This document shows, piece by piece, positions 5,595 through 5,953 of a DNA stretch of 5,953 nt. Source of the DNA: Prevotellamassilia sp. (GTDB taxonomy: Bacteria > Bacteroidota > Bacteroidia > Bacteroidales > Bacteroidaceae); NCBI GenBank assembly GCA_018383375.1, contig JAHAWW010000016.1, forward strand, positions 1 through 5,953, written 5' to 3'. Each line of letters starts with the position of its first letter. The first letter of the stretch is position 1. The notes beneath the pieces are model-generated. The model did not search any database and was not told the DNA's origin. It saw nothing but the letters and a program-made list of their open reading frames with translations. The position numbers and the translations under genes are program-made.

Positions 5595-5953
5595 ATGAAA
5601 AGTTCTTTTCTCACATTTTTATTGATGCTGGTTTCGTTTGGCAGTGTGACCGCACAGTCGCGTCATAATGCAGAGACGGCGAAACAGTTGGATATCTTCA
5701 ACAGTCTCTATCGTGAGCTCGACCTCTACTATGTAGACACGCTCAATGCGACCAAAAACATTGGCAATGCCATTCTCTATATGCTCGACCAGGTGGATCC
5801 ATACACCGAATACTATTCGGAGAGCCACACCGACGATCTCAAGCAGATGACCACGGGAAAGTATGCCGGCATAGGTGCAGTCATTTCGGCGCGCAAGGAT
5901 ATTGGTCGTTGTATCATCTCTCATCCTTATGAAGGTATGCCCGCCGCCGTGGC
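5595..5953 (+). CDS. S41 family C-terminal processing peptidase (N-terminal part, cut by window edge)
   Basis: The frame is open from ATG 5595 to the window end, 119 codons plus two bases. Residues 1-20 (MKSSFLTFLLMLVSFGSVTA) form a signal peptide, so the mature protein starts near Gln21 and works in the periplasm or envelope. Residues 30-85 match the N-terminal helical region of Bacteroidetes S41 proteases, including YYVD and the characteristic LDQVDPYTEYYSE near 64-76. A PDZ domain begins around 88 with GKYAGIGAVI and continues to HPYEGMPAA at the edge. The catalytic Ser/Lys pair lies outside the window, so activity cannot be judged. Family members trim or degrade exported proteins from their C-termini. 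The gene starts 25 bases after the kinase stop and is probably the second gene of that operon. Confidence 0.9.
   Translation, partial: MKSSFLTFLLMLVSFGSVTAQSRHNAETAKQLDIFNSLYRELDLYYVDTLNATKNIGNAILYMLDQVDPYTEYYSESHTDDLKQMTTGKYAGIGAVISARKDIGRCIISHPYEGMPAAV

Noticed and set aside
4937..5614. 225-codon minus-strand frame opposite the kinase gene
   Set aside because: The plus-strand kinase carries all its family motifs, while the antisense frame has none and also runs across the kinase-protease junction.

Overview
The window looks like a piece of a Bacteroidales chromosome, probably Prevotellaceae or a close relative. The signs are the gene families (a DUF5686 outer-membrane protein with a carboxypeptidase-regulatory-like domain, a bacterial inositol-phosphate synthase, a Bacteroidetes-type PfkB kinase, an S41 C-terminal processing protease), the lack of Shine-Dalgarno sequences before the genes, and several exact matches to the Bacteroidetes -7 promoter element TAnnTTTG in the intergenic gaps. 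Genus-level placement is inference.

Layout. Positions 1-2558 (minus strand) hold a DUF5686 family protein cut only at its C-terminus by the window edge. Positions 2559-2812 are intergenic, with a leader and -7 element for DUF5686 and a strong hairpin terminator for the gene upstream of it. Positions 2813-4105 (minus) hold a complete myo-inositol-1-phosphate synthase (ino1). Positions 4106-4594 contain the ino1 promoter region, a hairpin terminator, two identical tRNA-Asn(GUU) genes on the minus strand, and a compact divergent promoter region. Positions 4595-5569 (plus) hold a complete PfkB/adenosine-kinase-like sugar kinase. Positions 5595-5953 (plus) hold the N-terminal part of an S41 protease, which runs off the right edge.

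How the parts relate. There are four likely transcription units: DUF5686 alone, ino1 alone, the tRNA-Asn pair, and pfkB plus the S41 protease (25 bases between them). The leftward units are separated by clear intrinsic terminators. DUF5686, the synthase (as a source of inositol for lipids) and the protease all plausibly serve the cell envelope, but nothing in the sequence shows that they act together.

I found no mobile element, CRISPR array, toxin-antitoxin pair or defence island, and no convincing new multi-gene system. The window is ordinary core chromosome. The points most worth a second look are the inositol synthase without the lipid-cluster partners known from Bacteroides, the overlapping divergent promoters between the tRNA pair and the kinase, the shared T-stem mismatch and spacer hairpin of the tRNA-Asn pair, and the long structured leader of the DUF5686 gene.
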